Source: Cupriavidus laharis (lineage in GTDB: Bacteria; Pseudomonadota; Gammaproteobacteria; Burkholderiales; Burkholderiaceae). Taken from it: a stretch of DNA of 64,000 nt. Positions 32,630 through 41,429 of the stretch are shown in pieces. Numbering within the stretch: the first letter of the stretch is position 1; each line of letters begins with the position of its first letter. The notes beneath the pieces were generated by a model. It did no database searches. It saw nothing but the letters and a program-made list of their open reading frames with translations, and was not told the origin of the DNA. The stretch spans positions 1 to 64,000 of the forward strand of contig NZ_CAJZAI010000015.1 of assembly GCF_914271435.1 (NCBI RefSeq). The letters run 5' to 3'. Both the position numbers and the translations under genes were made by a program.

Positions 32630-34021
32630 ATGCTGGACAATCTCACTCAACGCCTGGCGCGGGTCGTCAAGACCATGCGCGGCGAGGCCCGCCTGACCGA
32701 GGCCAATACCGCCGAAATGCTGCGCGAAGTGCGCCTGGCCATGCTCGAAGCCGACGTGGCCCTGCCGGTCGTGCGCGACTTCATCGCCCGCGTCAAGGAA
32801 AAGGCGATGGGCGAGGACGTGGTCAGCAGCCTGACCCCGGGCCAGGCCCTGGTCGGCGTGGTCCAGCGCGAGCTGACCGCCGTGATCGGCGGCGAGGAAG
32901 CAGTCACCGGTGCCAGGAGCGCCGAGCTGAACCTGGCCGTGCAGCCCCCCGCCATCATCCTGATGGCCGGCCTGCAGGGCGCCGGCAAGACGACCACTGT
33001 CGGCAAGCTGGCCAAGTGGCTCAAAGAGAACAAGAAGAAAAAAGTGCTGACGGTCTCGTGCGACGTGTACCGCCCGGCCGCTATCGCCCAGCTGAAGACA
33101 GTGTCCGAACAGGTCGGCGCCGAGTTCTTCCCGTCCCAGCCCGACCAGAAGCCGGTGGACATCGCCCGCGCGGCAGTGGACTGGGCGCGCAAGCATTACC
33201 ACGACGTGCTGATCGTCGATACCGCGGGCCGCCTGGGTATCGACGAGGCGATGATGCAGGAAATCGCCGCGCTGCACGCCGAGCTGAAGCCGGCCGAGAC
33301 GCTGTTCGTGGTTGACGCCATGCTCGGCCAGGATGCGGTCAATACCGCCAAGGCCTTCAATGACACCCTGCCGCTGACCGGCGTGGTGCTGACCAAGCTG
33401 GACGGCGATGCGCGTGGCGGTGCCGCGCTGTCGGTGCGCCATATCACCGGCCGTCCGATCAAGTTCGTCGGTGTCGGCGAAAAGCTCGACGGCCTGGAGC
33501 CGTTCTACCCCGACCGCATGGCCCAGCGTATCCTGGGCATGGGCGACATCCTCGCGCTGGTCGAGGAAGCCCAGCGCGGCGTGGACATGGACGCCGCCGA
33601 GAAGCTGGCCAAGAAGATCAAGAAGACCGGCGGCTTCGACCTGGAAGACTTCAAGGCCCAGATCGGCCAGATGAAGAAGATGGGCGGCCTGGGCAGCCTG
33701 GTGGACAAGCTGCCGGCGCAGTTCGCGCAGCAGGCGCAGGGCGCCAACATGGACCAGGCCGAAAAGCAGGTGGCCCGTATGGAAGGCATCATCAACAGCA
33801 TGACGCCGGCCGAGCGCGCCAAGCCCGAGCTGATCAAGGCCAGCCGCAAGCGCCGCATTGCCGCGGGCGCGGGCGTGCCGGTGCAGGAAGTGAACCGCCT
33901 GCTGAACCAGTTCGACCAGATGCAAGGCATGATGAAGAAGCTCAAAGGCGGCGGCATGATGAAGATGATGCGCCAGATGGGTGCAATGAAGGGCGGCATG
34001 AAGGGCCTGTTCAACCGCTGA
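32630..34021 (+). CDS. ffh: signal recognition particle protein
   Basis: 463-residue SRP54 GTPase that, with 4.5S RNA, targets nascent membrane proteins to FtsY and the translocon. The N domain (residues 1-~90) starts MLDNLTQRLARVVKTMRGE. The G domain has GLQGAGKTTTVGKLAKWL (G1), DTAGRLGIDEAMM (G3), TKLDGDARGGAALS (G4) and GVGEKLDGLEPF. The methionine-rich M domain ends MMKMMRQMGAMKGGMKGLF. Length is normal. It is transcribed away from the ypjD-like gene; the purine phosphoribosyltransferase gene follows by 52 bases. Confidence 0.98.
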   Translation: MLDNLTQRLARVVKTMRGEARLTEANTAEMLREVRLAMLEADVALPVVRDFIARVKEKAMGEDVVSSLTPGQALVGVVQRELTAVIGGEEAVTGARSAELNLAVQPPAIILMAGLQGAGKTTTVGKLAKWLKENKKKKVLTVSCDVYRPAAIAQLKTVSEQVGAEFFPSQPDQKPVDIARAAVDWARKHYHDVLIVDTAGRLGIDEAMMQEIAALHAELKPAETLFVVDAMLGQDAVNTAKAFNDTLPLTGVVLTKLDGDARGGAALSVRHITGRPIKFVGVGEKLDGLEPFYPDRMAQRILGMGDILALVEEAQRGVDMDAAEKLAKKIKKTGGFDLEDFKAQIGQMKKMGGLGSLVDKLPAQFAQQAQGANMDQAEKQVARMEGIINSMTPAERAKPELIKASRKRRIAAGAGVPVQEVNRLLNQFDQMQGMMKKLKGGGMMKMMRQMGAMKGGMKGLFNR

Positions 34022-34073
34022 TCCTGCCCTCCCCCTTCTTCCCCCGCAAAGAGACAAGAACAGGATAGACACC

Positions 34074-34616
34074 ATGATGACCGCTGAACAGGCCCGCGAA
34101 CTGTGGGCCAACTCCGAGGAAATCGTCAGCGCGGAAGAAGTCCAGGCTTCGCTGGACCGCATGGCGAAGGAAATCACCGACAAGATGGGCGATGCCTTCC
34201 CGCTGGTGCTGTCCGTGATGGGCGGCGCGGTGGTCTTCACCGGCATGCTGCTGCCCAAGCTGCAGTTCCCGCTGGAATTCGATTACATCCACCTGTCCCG
34301 CTACAACAACAAGACCGTGGGCGGCGAGATGCAGTGGCGCGTGGCGCCGCGTGAGTCGGTCAAGGACCGCGTGGTGCTGGTGCTCGACGACATCCTGGAC
34401 GAAGGCGAGACCATGGCGGCGATCCGCGAGCGCATCCTGGCCATGGGCGCGAAGGAATGCCACGCCGCCGTGCTGTGCGAGAAGACGCTCACCAAGATCA
34501 AGCCGATGCACCCGGACTTCTGCGGGTTCCAGGTGCCGGATCGGTATGTGTTTGGCTGCGGGATGGATGCGAAGGGGTATTGGCGGAATCTGGGGACGAT
34601 TCGGGCGCTGATGTAA
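34074..34616 (+). CDS. hypoxanthine-guanine phosphoribosyltransferase
   Basis: 180-residue type I phosphoribosyltransferase for purine salvage. The PRPP-binding motif VVLVLDDILDEGETM (residues ~101-115) is diagnostic. LSVMGGAVVFTGMLLPKL and the YGxD-equivalent region near HLSRYNNKTVGG complete the active site. The C-terminal GCGMDAKGYWRNLGTIRAL is typical of the proteobacterial hypoxanthine-guanine enzyme. ATG 34074 or the next codon (also ATG) may be the start. It probably shares a transcript with ffh. Confidence 0.9.
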   Translation: MMTAEQARELWANSEEIVSAEEVQASLDRMAKEITDKMGDAFPLVLSVMGGAVVFTGMLLPKLQFPLEFDYIHLSRYNNKTVGGEMQWRVAPRESVKDRVVLVLDDILDEGETMAAIRERILAMGAKECHAAVLCEKTLTKIKPMHPDFCGFQVPDRYVFGCGMDAKGYWRNLGTIRALM

Positions 34617-34622
34617 GCGCCG

Positions 34623-35249
34623 TCAGCCGGCGTGGTGCGCCCCCAGGATCGGCCACAACGACGCCAGCAGCAGCAACGCCATTCCCACATTGAACACGCG
34701 CAGCACCCGCGGCTGCGCCAGCCAGCGGCGCAGGGCCGAACCGAACACGGCCCACATTGCCACGCTGGGCAGGTTGATGACGGCAAAGATGCCGGCCATC
34801 AGCACCACGTTCAGCCACACATTGCCGTGCAGCACATAGGTGCTGCACGCGCCCACCGCCATTACCCACGCCTTCGGGTTGACCCACTGGAACGCCGCCG
34901 CCTGCAGGAAGCCCATCGGCCACGCGACCTGTTTGTCCTGCACGCCGCCTGAGGTGGCAAGCTTCCACGCCAGCCAGACCAGGTAGACGCCGGCCACCAC
35001 GCGCAGCACCTGCCAGGTCCACGGCCAGTGCGAGAACATGGAACCGAGGCCGAGACCGACAAGAGCCACCATCAGCGCAAACCCGCTGCTGATGCCGAGC
35101 AGATGCGGAATCGTCCGCGCGAAGCCGAAGTTCACGCCCGAAGCCAGCACCATGGTGTTGTTGGGGCCGGGCGTGATAGAAGACACCAGCGCGAACGCGG
35201 AAAACGCAAGAAAGACGCCGGAACCGGCGACAAGGTCAGGAAAGGCCAT
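34623..35249 (-). CDS. LysE/RhtB-family amino-acid exporter
   Basis: About 208-residue inner-membrane translocator with six predicted helices. The family signature FALVSSITPGPNNTMVLASGVNFG lies at the N-terminus, and further helices are FALMVALVGLGLGSMF, VLRVVAGVYLVWLAWKLA, FLQAAAFQWVNPKAWVMAVGA and a C-terminal RVFNVGMALLLLASLW. Such proteins export lysine, threonine, homoserine lactones or cysteine metabolites; the substrate cannot be predicted. ATG 35249 is used; an in-frame GTG at 35258 is an alternative. It is convergent with the phosphoribosyltransferase gene (6-base gap). Confidence 0.88.
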   Translation of the reverse strand: MAFPDLVAGSGVFLAFSAFALVSSITPGPNNTMVLASGVNFGFARTIPHLLGISSGFALMVALVGLGLGSMFSHWPWTWQVLRVVAGVYLVWLAWKLATSGGVQDKQVAWPMGFLQAAAFQWVNPKAWVMAVGACSTYVLHGNVWLNVVLMAGIFAVINLPSVAMWAVFGSALRRWLAQPRVLRVFNVGMALLLLASLWPILGAHHAG

Positions 35250-35371
35250 GGCAGGCACACCGCAGGATGCAAAGGGAATGCTGCCAGTCTAGTCACAGCA
35301 AACGGTACAGTACCGGTACAGTTTGCCGGAATTCTGCCGTGACGGGATGACGTGGGAAGGCGGGCCAGTCG

Positions 35372-36247
35372 CTACCCGACCGCGCGGTACGGGTGCTCGC
35401 GCAGCCACTTGGTGGCGATCCATTTCTCGCCGGCTTGCACGGGCAGGCCGGCGTGCAGGGTGCGCTCGTCCAGCGTGCCATCAGGCAGCAGGTAGCTGAA
35501 GTAGACGGCGTTGCCCTTGACCGGGGCCACCTCCAGGCCGATGCGCGGGAATGCAGTGGCGCCGCCCGCCTGCGGCGTGTTCAGGTAGATCACCAGCGTG
35601 GCGATGCGCTGGCCGCCCACGCGGAGCTGGCGCGCCTCGCCGGGGCGCTTCGGGTTGAAGAAATCGAAATGGGGCTGGTATTCGCCGCCGGGCTTGTAGT
35701 TGAGGATCTGCAGGCCCTCTCCGTGGTCGGCGGGCACGCCGGTCACCGTGGCGATGCGGGTCTCGATGCGTTCGAGCAGCGCATGTTCGCCGACCTGGAA
35801 CATCGCGCCCATGCTGGTGCGCGCGTCGATCAGGTTCTCGTCGCCGGTATCGGGGTTGACCACCGGCGACCGCGCCAGCCGGCCGCGCGCGAGGTCGACC
35901 AGTGCATCGCACTCGGCATCGCTGAGCAACTGGTGGTACAGGCGGATGGCGGGTGCCTGCAGCGAGAACAGCACTGGCACCTCGCCCGGCGCCTGGCGCT
36001 TCGCCGGACTGGCAACGGGGGCCCGGGTCGCTGCAGGCGTGGCAGGCGCTGCAGCCGGCCGGTGCCCCATGGCCGTGGCCACGGCGGTGCGCGCGAACGC
36101 GGCGTCGTAGCCGGAACGCAGCATGGACAGCACCAGCGACTCGGCACCGAAGCCCTCGGCGATATGTCGCGCCAGCCAGCGTTCGAGCTCCGGCGACGAG
36201 GTGGCGTAGCCCGGCGAGCCCACGGCCGGGCGCGTGTCGGTGGTCAT
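35372..36247 (-). CDS. prolyl-4-hydroxylase-type 2-oxoglutarate/Fe(II) oxygenase
   Basis: 291-residue protein. The C-terminal ~190 residues are a P4H/2OG-Fe(II) dioxygenase domain: iron-binding HxD in YQPHFDFFNPKRPGEA, distal His in ERTLHAGLPVQAGEKWIATKWLR, and the following Lys/Arg that binds 2-oxoglutarate. LVIYLNTPQAGGATAFPRIGLEVAPVKGNAVYF is the classic core. The N-terminal ~100 residues are Ala/Pro-rich with a small helical domain (LVLSMLRSGYDAAFARTAVATAMGH). The start overlaps the transglycosylase stop by 4 bases. Bacterial homologues can hydroxylate proline residues in proteins; target unknown. Confidence 0.9.
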   Translation of the reverse strand: MTTDTRPAVGSPGYATSSPELERWLARHIAEGFGAESLVLSMLRSGYDAAFARTAVATAMGHRPAAAPATPAATRAPVASPAKRQAPGEVPVLFSLQAPAIRLYHQLLSDAECDALVDLARGRLARSPVVNPDTGDENLIDARTSMGAMFQVGEHALLERIETRIATVTGVPADHGEGLQILNYKPGGEYQPHFDFFNPKRPGEARQLRVGGQRIATLVIYLNTPQAGGATAFPRIGLEVAPVKGNAVYFSYLLPDGTLDERTLHAGLPVQAGEKWIATKWLREHPYRAVG

Positions 36248-36969
36248 GACGGATTGGCCAGGCGCTGCGGCGAGAACGGGTTGCGTGCTGGTGCCTCGGG
36301 CAGCAGCTTGCGCGGACGGGTCGGGGCGTTCTCCGGATCTCCCGCCATGGTCACCGTGGCCTCCGAATACTGCCAGCGCTTCCACGCCGCCAGCACCGCG
36401 TTCGGGTATTCCGGGCGGCCGCGGCTGCCGTTGTAGCGCCCCAGCGCCAGGAACAGGTCACCCTGCTCGCGGTCCAGGTAGTGGCGCAAGATGGTGCAGC
36501 CGTAGCGCAGGTTGCTCTGCAGGTGGAACAGCTTGCGCGGGTCGTTGTCGCCGATGGTGCGAGTCCAGAACGGCATCACCTGCATCAGCCCGCGGGCACC
36601 GACCGAACTCATGGCGTACTTGCGGAAATTGCTTTCCACCTGCACCAGGCCCAGCACCAGCGCGGGCTCCAGCCCGGCGCGCTTGGCTTCGTAGTACGCG
36701 GTTTCGATCAGCTCCACGCGCATCTGCGGCTCGGGGATGCGGCCTTCGAGCCGGTGCGACATCTCGCCGAGCCACTTCAGGTAGGCCAGGCGCTCGCCGC
36801 CCGTGGCAAAGACGGGACGCACCGGGCGCGAGTCGGCAATGGCTGCCGCCAGCGCGCCGCGCACCGAATCGGCCAGGTCTTCTTCCTTCTGCGCGCCGGC
36901 CTGTGCGGCAGCGGCGGCCAGGGCCAGCAGCAGGCTGCCGGCCGTGCGAACCAGACGGGCCGCGCGCAT
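36244..36969 (-). CDS. lytic transglycosylase (SLT domain)
   Basis: 241-residue secreted muramidase-like enzyme. A signal peptide (AARLVRTAGSLLLALAAAAAQAGAQ) is followed by a helical region and the SLT catalytic domain (about 105-210): catalytic Glu in LVQVESNFRKYAMSSVGARG, then LMQVMPFWTR and LGRYNGSRGRPEYP, equivalent to the AYNAG motif. It would cleave peptidoglycan glycan strands to 1,6-anhydromuropeptides, substrates that AmpD (27011-27622) later processes. It starts 5 bases after the proS stop, so it is cotranscribed with proS and coupled to the oxygenase gene. Confidence 0.92.
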   Translation of the reverse strand: MRAARLVRTAGSLLLALAAAAAQAGAQKEEDLADSVRGALAAAIADSRPVRPVFATGGERLAYLKWLGEMSHRLEGRIPEPQMRVELIETAYYEAKRAGLEPALVLGLVQVESNFRKYAMSSVGARGLMQVMPFWTRTIGDNDPRKLFHLQSNLRYGCTILRHYLDREQGDLFLALGRYNGSRGRPEYPNAVLAAWKRWQYSEATVTMAGDPENAPTRPRKLLPEAPARNPFSPQRLANPS

Positions 36970-36973
36970 GGGC

Positions 36974-38695
36974 TTACTTGCCGAGCTGGCTGCGTACATG
37001 GCCGACCGCGTCGGCCACCGCCACCTGGGTCGCCTGGGCGTCGCGGCGGCCCTGGTATTCGACCTTGCCTTCCTTCAGGCCGCGGTCGCCCACCACTACG
37101 CGGTGCGGTACGCCAATCAGTTCCCAGTCGGCGAACATCACGCCCGGGCGCTCGCCGCGGTCGTCCAGGATGACGTCAACGCCGGCAGCCAGCAGCTCGG
37201 CGTGGATGTGGTCGGCCTCGGCCTTGACGGCTTCGGAGCGGTCATAGCCGACCGGACACACCACCACCTCGAACGGGGCGATGGCAGCGGGCCAGATGAT
37301 GCCGCGCTCGTCGAAGTTCTGCTCGATGGCGGCGCCCAGGATACGGGTGACGCCGATGCCGTAGCAGCCCATCTGCATCGGCTGGGTCTTGCCGTTCTCA
37401 TCCAGGAAGGTGGCATTCATGGACTCGGAATAGCGCGTGCCCAGCATGAACACGTGGCCCACCTCGATGCCGCGGCAGATTTCCAGCGTGCCCTTGCCGT
37501 CCGGCGACGCATCGCCGGCAACCACGTTGCGCAGGTCGGCCACGACGGGCTCGGGCAGGTCGCGGCCCCAGTTGACGCCGGTGTAGTGGTAGTCGCGGTA
37601 GTTGGCGCCGCAGCAGAAGTCGCTCATGTTGGCGACGGTGCGGTCGGCCACGACCTTGACCGGCTTTTTCATGTCGATCGGGCCCAGGTAGCCCGGGGGC
37701 GAGCCGAAGGCGTCGACGATCTCGTTCTCGGTGGCGAAGCGGAAATCGGCCAGGCCGGGCACCTTCGAGGCCTTGACCTCGTTCAGCTCATGGTCGCCGC
37801 GGATCAGCAGCAGCCAGATTTCGGCGCCGGCGTCCGTATCCTTGGCCAGCACGATCGACTTGACGGTGCGTTCAAGGGGGATGCCCAGGAACTCGGCCAC
37901 GTGCTCGCACTTGGCCTTTTCCGGGGTGAAGGTCTTTTCCAGCGCCTGGGCCGGTGCGGCGCGCCCGGCCAGCAGCGGCAGCGCCTCGGCGGCCTCCATG
38001 TTGGCGGCGTAGTCGGAGGTCGGGCAGTAGACGATGGCGTCTTCGCCGGTGTCGGCGATCACGTGGAATTCATGCGAACCCGAGCCGCCGATGGCGCCGT
38101 TGTCAGCCGCCACGGCACGGAATTCCAGGCCGAAGCGCTGGAAAATACGCACATAGGCGTCGTACATGTTCTGGTACGACTGCTTCAGGCCTTCGGTGTC
38201 GCGGTCGAAGGAATAGGCATCCTTCATCGTGAATTCACGGCCGCGCATGATGCCGAAGCGCGGACGGCGCTCGTCGCGGAACTTGGTCTGGATCTGGTAG
38301 AAATTGACCGGCAGCTGCTTGTAGCTGCGGATTTCGGAGCGGGCGATGTCCGTCACGACTTCCTCGGACGTCGGCTGCACGGCGAAGTCGCGCTCGTGGC
38401 GGTCCTTCAGGCGCAGCAGCTCGGGGCCCATCTTGTCCCAGCGGCCGGTTTCCTGCCACAGCTCGGCCGGCTGGATCACGGGCATGGACAGCTCAACGGC
38501 GCCGGCGCGGTTCATTTCCTCGCGGACGATGTTTTCCACCTTGCGGATCGTGCGCAGACCCACCGGCATGTAGCTGTAGATGCCGGCGCCGAGCTTCTTG
38601 ATCATGCCCGCGCGCATCATCAGCTTGTGCGACACGATTTCCGCGTCGGCGGGGGCTTCCTTGAGGGTGGAAATGAAGAATTGCGAGGCTTTCAT
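36974..38695 (-). CDS. proS: prolyl-tRNA synthetase
   Basis: 573-residue class II synthetase of the bacterial type. Motif 1 lies around AGIYSYMPVGLRTIRKVENIVREEM, motif 2 in KFRDERRPRFGIMRGREFTMKDAYSF, and motif 3 near GCYGIGVTRILGAA. The YbaK-like editing insertion (about residues 230-390) includes KSIVLAKD and FCCGANYRDYH, removing mischarged Ala. The anticodon-binding domain ends the protein. Start 38695 is the family start (MKASQFFISTLKEAP); the frame continues upstream without homology. It is divergent from rppH. Confidence 0.97.
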   Translation of the reverse strand: MKASQFFISTLKEAPADAEIVSHKLMMRAGMIKKLGAGIYSYMPVGLRTIRKVENIVREEMNRAGAVELSMPVIQPAELWQETGRWDKMGPELLRLKDRHERDFAVQPTSEEVVTDIARSEIRSYKQLPVNFYQIQTKFRDERRPRFGIMRGREFTMKDAYSFDRDTEGLKQSYQNMYDAYVRIFQRFGLEFRAVAADNGAIGGSGSHEFHVIADTGEDAIVYCPTSDYAANMEAAEALPLLAGRAAPAQALEKTFTPEKAKCEHVAEFLGIPLERTVKSIVLAKDTDAGAEIWLLLIRGDHELNEVKASKVPGLADFRFATENEIVDAFGSPPGYLGPIDMKKPVKVVADRTVANMSDFCCGANYRDYHYTGVNWGRDLPEPVVADLRNVVAGDASPDGKGTLEICRGIEVGHVFMLGTRYSESMNATFLDENGKTQPMQMGCYGIGVTRILGAAIEQNFDERGIIWPAAIAPFEVVVCPVGYDRSEAVKAEADHIHAELLAAGVDVILDDRGERPGVMFADWELIGVPHRVVVGDRGLKEGKVEYQGRRDAQATQVAVADAVGHVRSQLGK

Positions 38696-38851
38696 CCGAA
38701 TGTTTTCTCTGGAAACCGGGAGATCCCGGTGAATATGCGGCAGCCATGCCGCGCAAGACCGTCTGGAACGCGCCGGAAACTGCCTGAAACTGCCCTTCCC
38801 GCTCGGGGAAAACCAGCAGCACCCCGCCTGAGCCGGGCCGCGCGCATCCTT

Positions 38852-38857
38852 TATAAT
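38852..38857 (+). promoter_or_regulatory. candidate -10 element of rppH promoter
   Basis: A perfect TATAAT lies 33 bases before the rppH start codon in the proS-rppH divergent gap. No good -35 hexamer is seen at the proper spacing. Confidence 0.55.
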
Positions 38858-38889
38858 CAACATAATTCTAAAGGATTCGAGGTGCAGTC

Positions 38890-39570
38890 ATGCTCGATCG
38901 TGAAGGCTTTCGCCCGAACGTCGGCATCATCCTCATCAACGCACGAAACGAGGTTTTCTGGGGCAAGCGAATCGGCGAGCATTCCTGGCAGTTTCCGCAA
39001 GGCGGCATCAAGTACGGCGAAACGCCGGAACAGGCCATGTACCGCGAACTGCATGAGGAGATCGGCCTGCTACCGGAGCACGTCAGGATCGTCGGTCGCA
39101 CGCGCGACTGGTTGCGCTATGAGGTGCCGGACAAGTTCATCCGCCGCGAGATCCGCGGCCATTACAGGGGCCAGAAACAGATCTGGTTCCTGCTGCGCAT
39201 GGCAGGCAGGGACTGTGACGTCCACCTGCGCGCCACTGACCACCCCGAGTTCGACGCCTGGCGGTGGAGCGACTACTGGGTGCCGCTGGATGCGGTGATC
39301 GAGTTCAAGCGCGATGTCTACCAGCTGGCGCTGACCGAGCTGTCGCGCTTCCTGAACCGGAATCCCCGCGTGCCGCTCAGCCCATACGGCGTGCATCATG
39401 GCCGCCATGGCAGCGGGCAGCGGTACGCCCAGCAGCCGGGCCAGCCGCCGGCCCTGTCGCAGCGCCGACCGCCACAGGCAGTTACACCGGCGGCGCCGGT
39501 AGCGCCTGCGGCAGCAGATGGCGAAGCAGTTTTGCCGGCCGAGCCGGCTTCCAACCCCACGGAGTCCTGA
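38890..39570 (+). CDS. rppH: RNA pyrophosphohydrolase
   Basis: 226-residue Nudix hydrolase that removes pyrophosphate from the 5' end of mRNAs and so starts RNase E-dependent decay. The Nudix box is complete: GGIKYGETPEQAMYRELHEEIGL spans residues ~38-60, with REXXEE present as RELHEE. LDREGFRPNVGIILINARNEVFWGKRI is the typical N-terminus. The enzyme domain ends near residue 165; the last ~60 residues are a Pro/Gln/Ala-rich low-complexity tail usual in Burkholderiaceae RppH. Its stop TGA shares a base with the next ATG (TGATG). Confidence 0.95.
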   Translation: MLDREGFRPNVGIILINARNEVFWGKRIGEHSWQFPQGGIKYGETPEQAMYRELHEEIGLLPEHVRIVGRTRDWLRYEVPDKFIRREIRGHYRGQKQIWFLLRMAGRDCDVHLRATDHPEFDAWRWSDYWVPLDAVIEFKRDVYQLALTELSRFLNRNPRVPLSPYGVHHGRHGSGQRYAQQPGQPPALSQRRPPQAVTPAAPVAPAAADGEAVLPAEPASNPTES

Positions 39571-40148
39571 TGAATCGTGTTACCGGCCCGGGCCGCCGCG
39601 GCGGCCTGACGGCTGCCGGCCTGCTGCTTGCCGCTGCCTGCCTGGCGCTGGCGGGCTGCAAGACCACCGGCAAGGAAATGCCAGAGGAAGAATCCAAGTG
39701 GATCAACCCGTTCGAGCCGAAGACCTTCAAGGAGGAAGAGGCCATCCTGCCGGCGCTGCCGCAGGATGCCAACCTGATCCCGTTTTCGGTCAATGGCTCC
39801 GGCAACCTGACGTTCCAGGTGGACAGCAAGTCGGTGTCGGTCGGCAACGACAAGGTGGTGCGCTTCACGGTCGTGATCAGCAGCGCTACCGGCGCACGCA
39901 ACGTGAACTTCGAAGGCCTGCGCTGCGATGCCTTCGAGCGCAGGATCTACGCGACGCTGCCGGTTGGCGCGAAGGAGTGGGAGCTTAACCGAGGCGATTC
40001 GCGTGACAGCTGGATCCGCATGCAGACTTCGGCCCGCAACGCCTACGCGGCCACGCTGGCGACCGATTTCTTCTGCGAGGGACGCACGGTGGCCGGCACG
40101 CCGGAAGCGATGGTTCGCGACCTGAAGGACCACGCTCCGAGTCGCTGA
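39570..40148 (+). CDS. CNP1-like family lipoprotein
   Basis: 192-residue predicted lipoprotein: signal peptide with lipobox LALAGC (Cys30), then KTTGKEMPEEESKWINPFEP. The rest contains FTVVISSATGARNVNFEGLRCDAFERRIYA, a conserved block of the CNP1-like family of beta-proteobacteria, whose role is unknown. Conserved Cys residues (LRCDAF, FFCEGR) may form a disulphide. The start is fixed by coupling to rppH (TGATG). A strong terminator follows 24 bases after the stop. Confidence 0.8.
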   Translation: MNRVTGPGRRGGLTAAGLLLAAACLALAGCKTTGKEMPEEESKWINPFEPKTFKEEEAILPALPQDANLIPFSVNGSGNLTFQVDSKSVSVGNDKVVRFTVVISSATGARNVNFEGLRCDAFERRIYATLPVGAKEWELNRGDSRDSWIRMQTSARNAYAATLATDFFCEGRTVAGTPEAMVRDLKDHAPSR

Positions 40149-40171
40149 GCCGTGGCGCGCTGAAAGCAACA

Positions 40172-40200
40172 AGGGCGATGCCGAGGCATCGCCCTTCTCT
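40172..40200 (+). terminator. intrinsic terminator after rppH-CNP1
   Basis: AGGGCGATGC (40172-40181) pairs with GCATCGCCCT (40186-40195), a 10-bp perfect stem with a 4-base loop, followed by TCTCTTTT. It separates the plus-strand rppH unit from the convergent proB gene. Confidence 0.85.
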
Positions 40201-40226
40201 TTTGCACCTTTGCCTTTACGTCAGGT

Positions 40227-41345
40227 TCAGACCAGCACGAGGTTGTCCCGGTGGATCAGTTCGGGCTCGTTCAGGTGACCCAGCACGGTCTCGATCTCCG
40301 ACGACGGCTTGCGCGCAATCAGCCGCGCCTCGGCGCTCGAATAGTTGGTGATGCCGCGCGCCACTTCGCGCCCGTCTGCGCCGACACAGGCAATCACCTC
40401 GCCGCGCGCGAATTCACCCTGCACTTCGACCACGCCGATCGGCAGCAGCGACTTGCCGCCGCTGGTCAGCTTTTCCACGGCGCCGGCATCGATGACCACG
40501 CGGCCGCGCAGCTGCAAGTGATCCGCCATCCACTGCTTGCGCGCGGTCAGGCGGCCGGTCGGCGCCAGCAGCTGCGTGCCGATGGCCTCGCCCGCGGCCA
40601 GGCGTTCCAGCACGTTGGCCTCGCGGCCGGAGGCGATGGTGGTATGTGCGCCGGACTTGGCCGCGCGCTTGGCCGCCAGGATCTTGGTCAGCATGCCGCC
40701 GCGGCCGATGGACGTGCCGGCGCCGCCCGCCATGGCTTCCAGCTCGGGGGTGCCGGCCAGCGCCTCGTCCACGAACTCCGCGTTCGGGTCCTTGCGCGGA
40801 TCGGCGGTGTAGAGCCCACGCTGGTCGGTCAGGATGACCAGCGCATCGCCTTCGATCAGGTTGGTCACCAGCGCGCCGAGCGTGTCGTTGTCGCCGAACT
40901 TGATTTCGTCGGTAACCACGGTGTCGTTCTCGTTGATGATGGGCACCACGCCCAGCGACAGCAGCGTCAGCAGCGTGGAACGTGCGTTCAGGTAGCGCTC
41001 GCGGTCGGCCAGGTCGGCGTGGGTGAGCAGCACCTGCGCGGTACGGATGCCGTAGCGGCCGAACTGGCTTTCATAAACCTGCGCCAGGCCCATCTGGCCG
41101 ACGGCGGCGGCGGCCTGCAGTTCGTGGATTTCCTTCGGACGGCGTACCCAGCCCAGGCGCTGCATGCCCTCGGCAATGGCACCGGAGCTGACCAGCACCA
41201 CCTCCTTGCCGACCGTGCGCAGCTTGGCGATCTGCGCGGCCCAGCGCGCGATGGCGTCGTAGTCCAATCCCTTGCCGTCGTTGGTGACCAGGCTGGACCC
41301 GACCTTCACGACGATACGTTTTGCCTGGGCAATGACCGATTGCAT
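40227..41345 (-). CDS. proB: glutamate 5-kinase
   Basis: 372-residue first enzyme of proline synthesis, phosphorylating glutamate. The amino-acid kinase domain (1-~260) has RIVVKVGSSLVTNDGKG, VLVSSGAIAEGMQRLG, VPIINENDTVV, and GTSIGRGGMLTKILAAKRAAKSG. A C-terminal PUA domain (about 278-355) starts GRVVIDAGAVEKLTSGGKSLLPIGV. Start 41345 (MQSVIAQAKRIVVKV) is chosen by homology; upstream frame lacks a ribosome site. It is downstream of obgE (84-base gap) in the same direction, the usual obgE-proB order. Confidence 0.96.
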   Translation of the reverse strand: MQSVIAQAKRIVVKVGSSLVTNDGKGLDYDAIARWAAQIAKLRTVGKEVVLVSSGAIAEGMQRLGWVRRPKEIHELQAAAAVGQMGLAQVYESQFGRYGIRTAQVLLTHADLADRERYLNARSTLLTLLSLGVVPIINENDTVVTDEIKFGDNDTLGALVTNLIEGDALVILTDQRGLYTADPRKDPNAEFVDEALAGTPELEAMAGGAGTSIGRGGMLTKILAAKRAAKSGAHTTIASGREANVLERLAAGEAIGTQLLAPTGRLTARKQWMADHLQLRGRVVIDAGAVEKLTSGGKSLLPIGVVEVQGEFARGEVIACVGADGREVARGITNYSSAEARLIARKPSSEIETVLGHLNEPELIHRDNLVLV

Positions 41346-41429
41346 GGCGAGAAATCCTGTCTCCGGGGGCTTTCTTGGCATCCCCAATGGTGATCCCTCG
41401 CCCCGCATGGGCGAGGGAGAAAAGCTGGC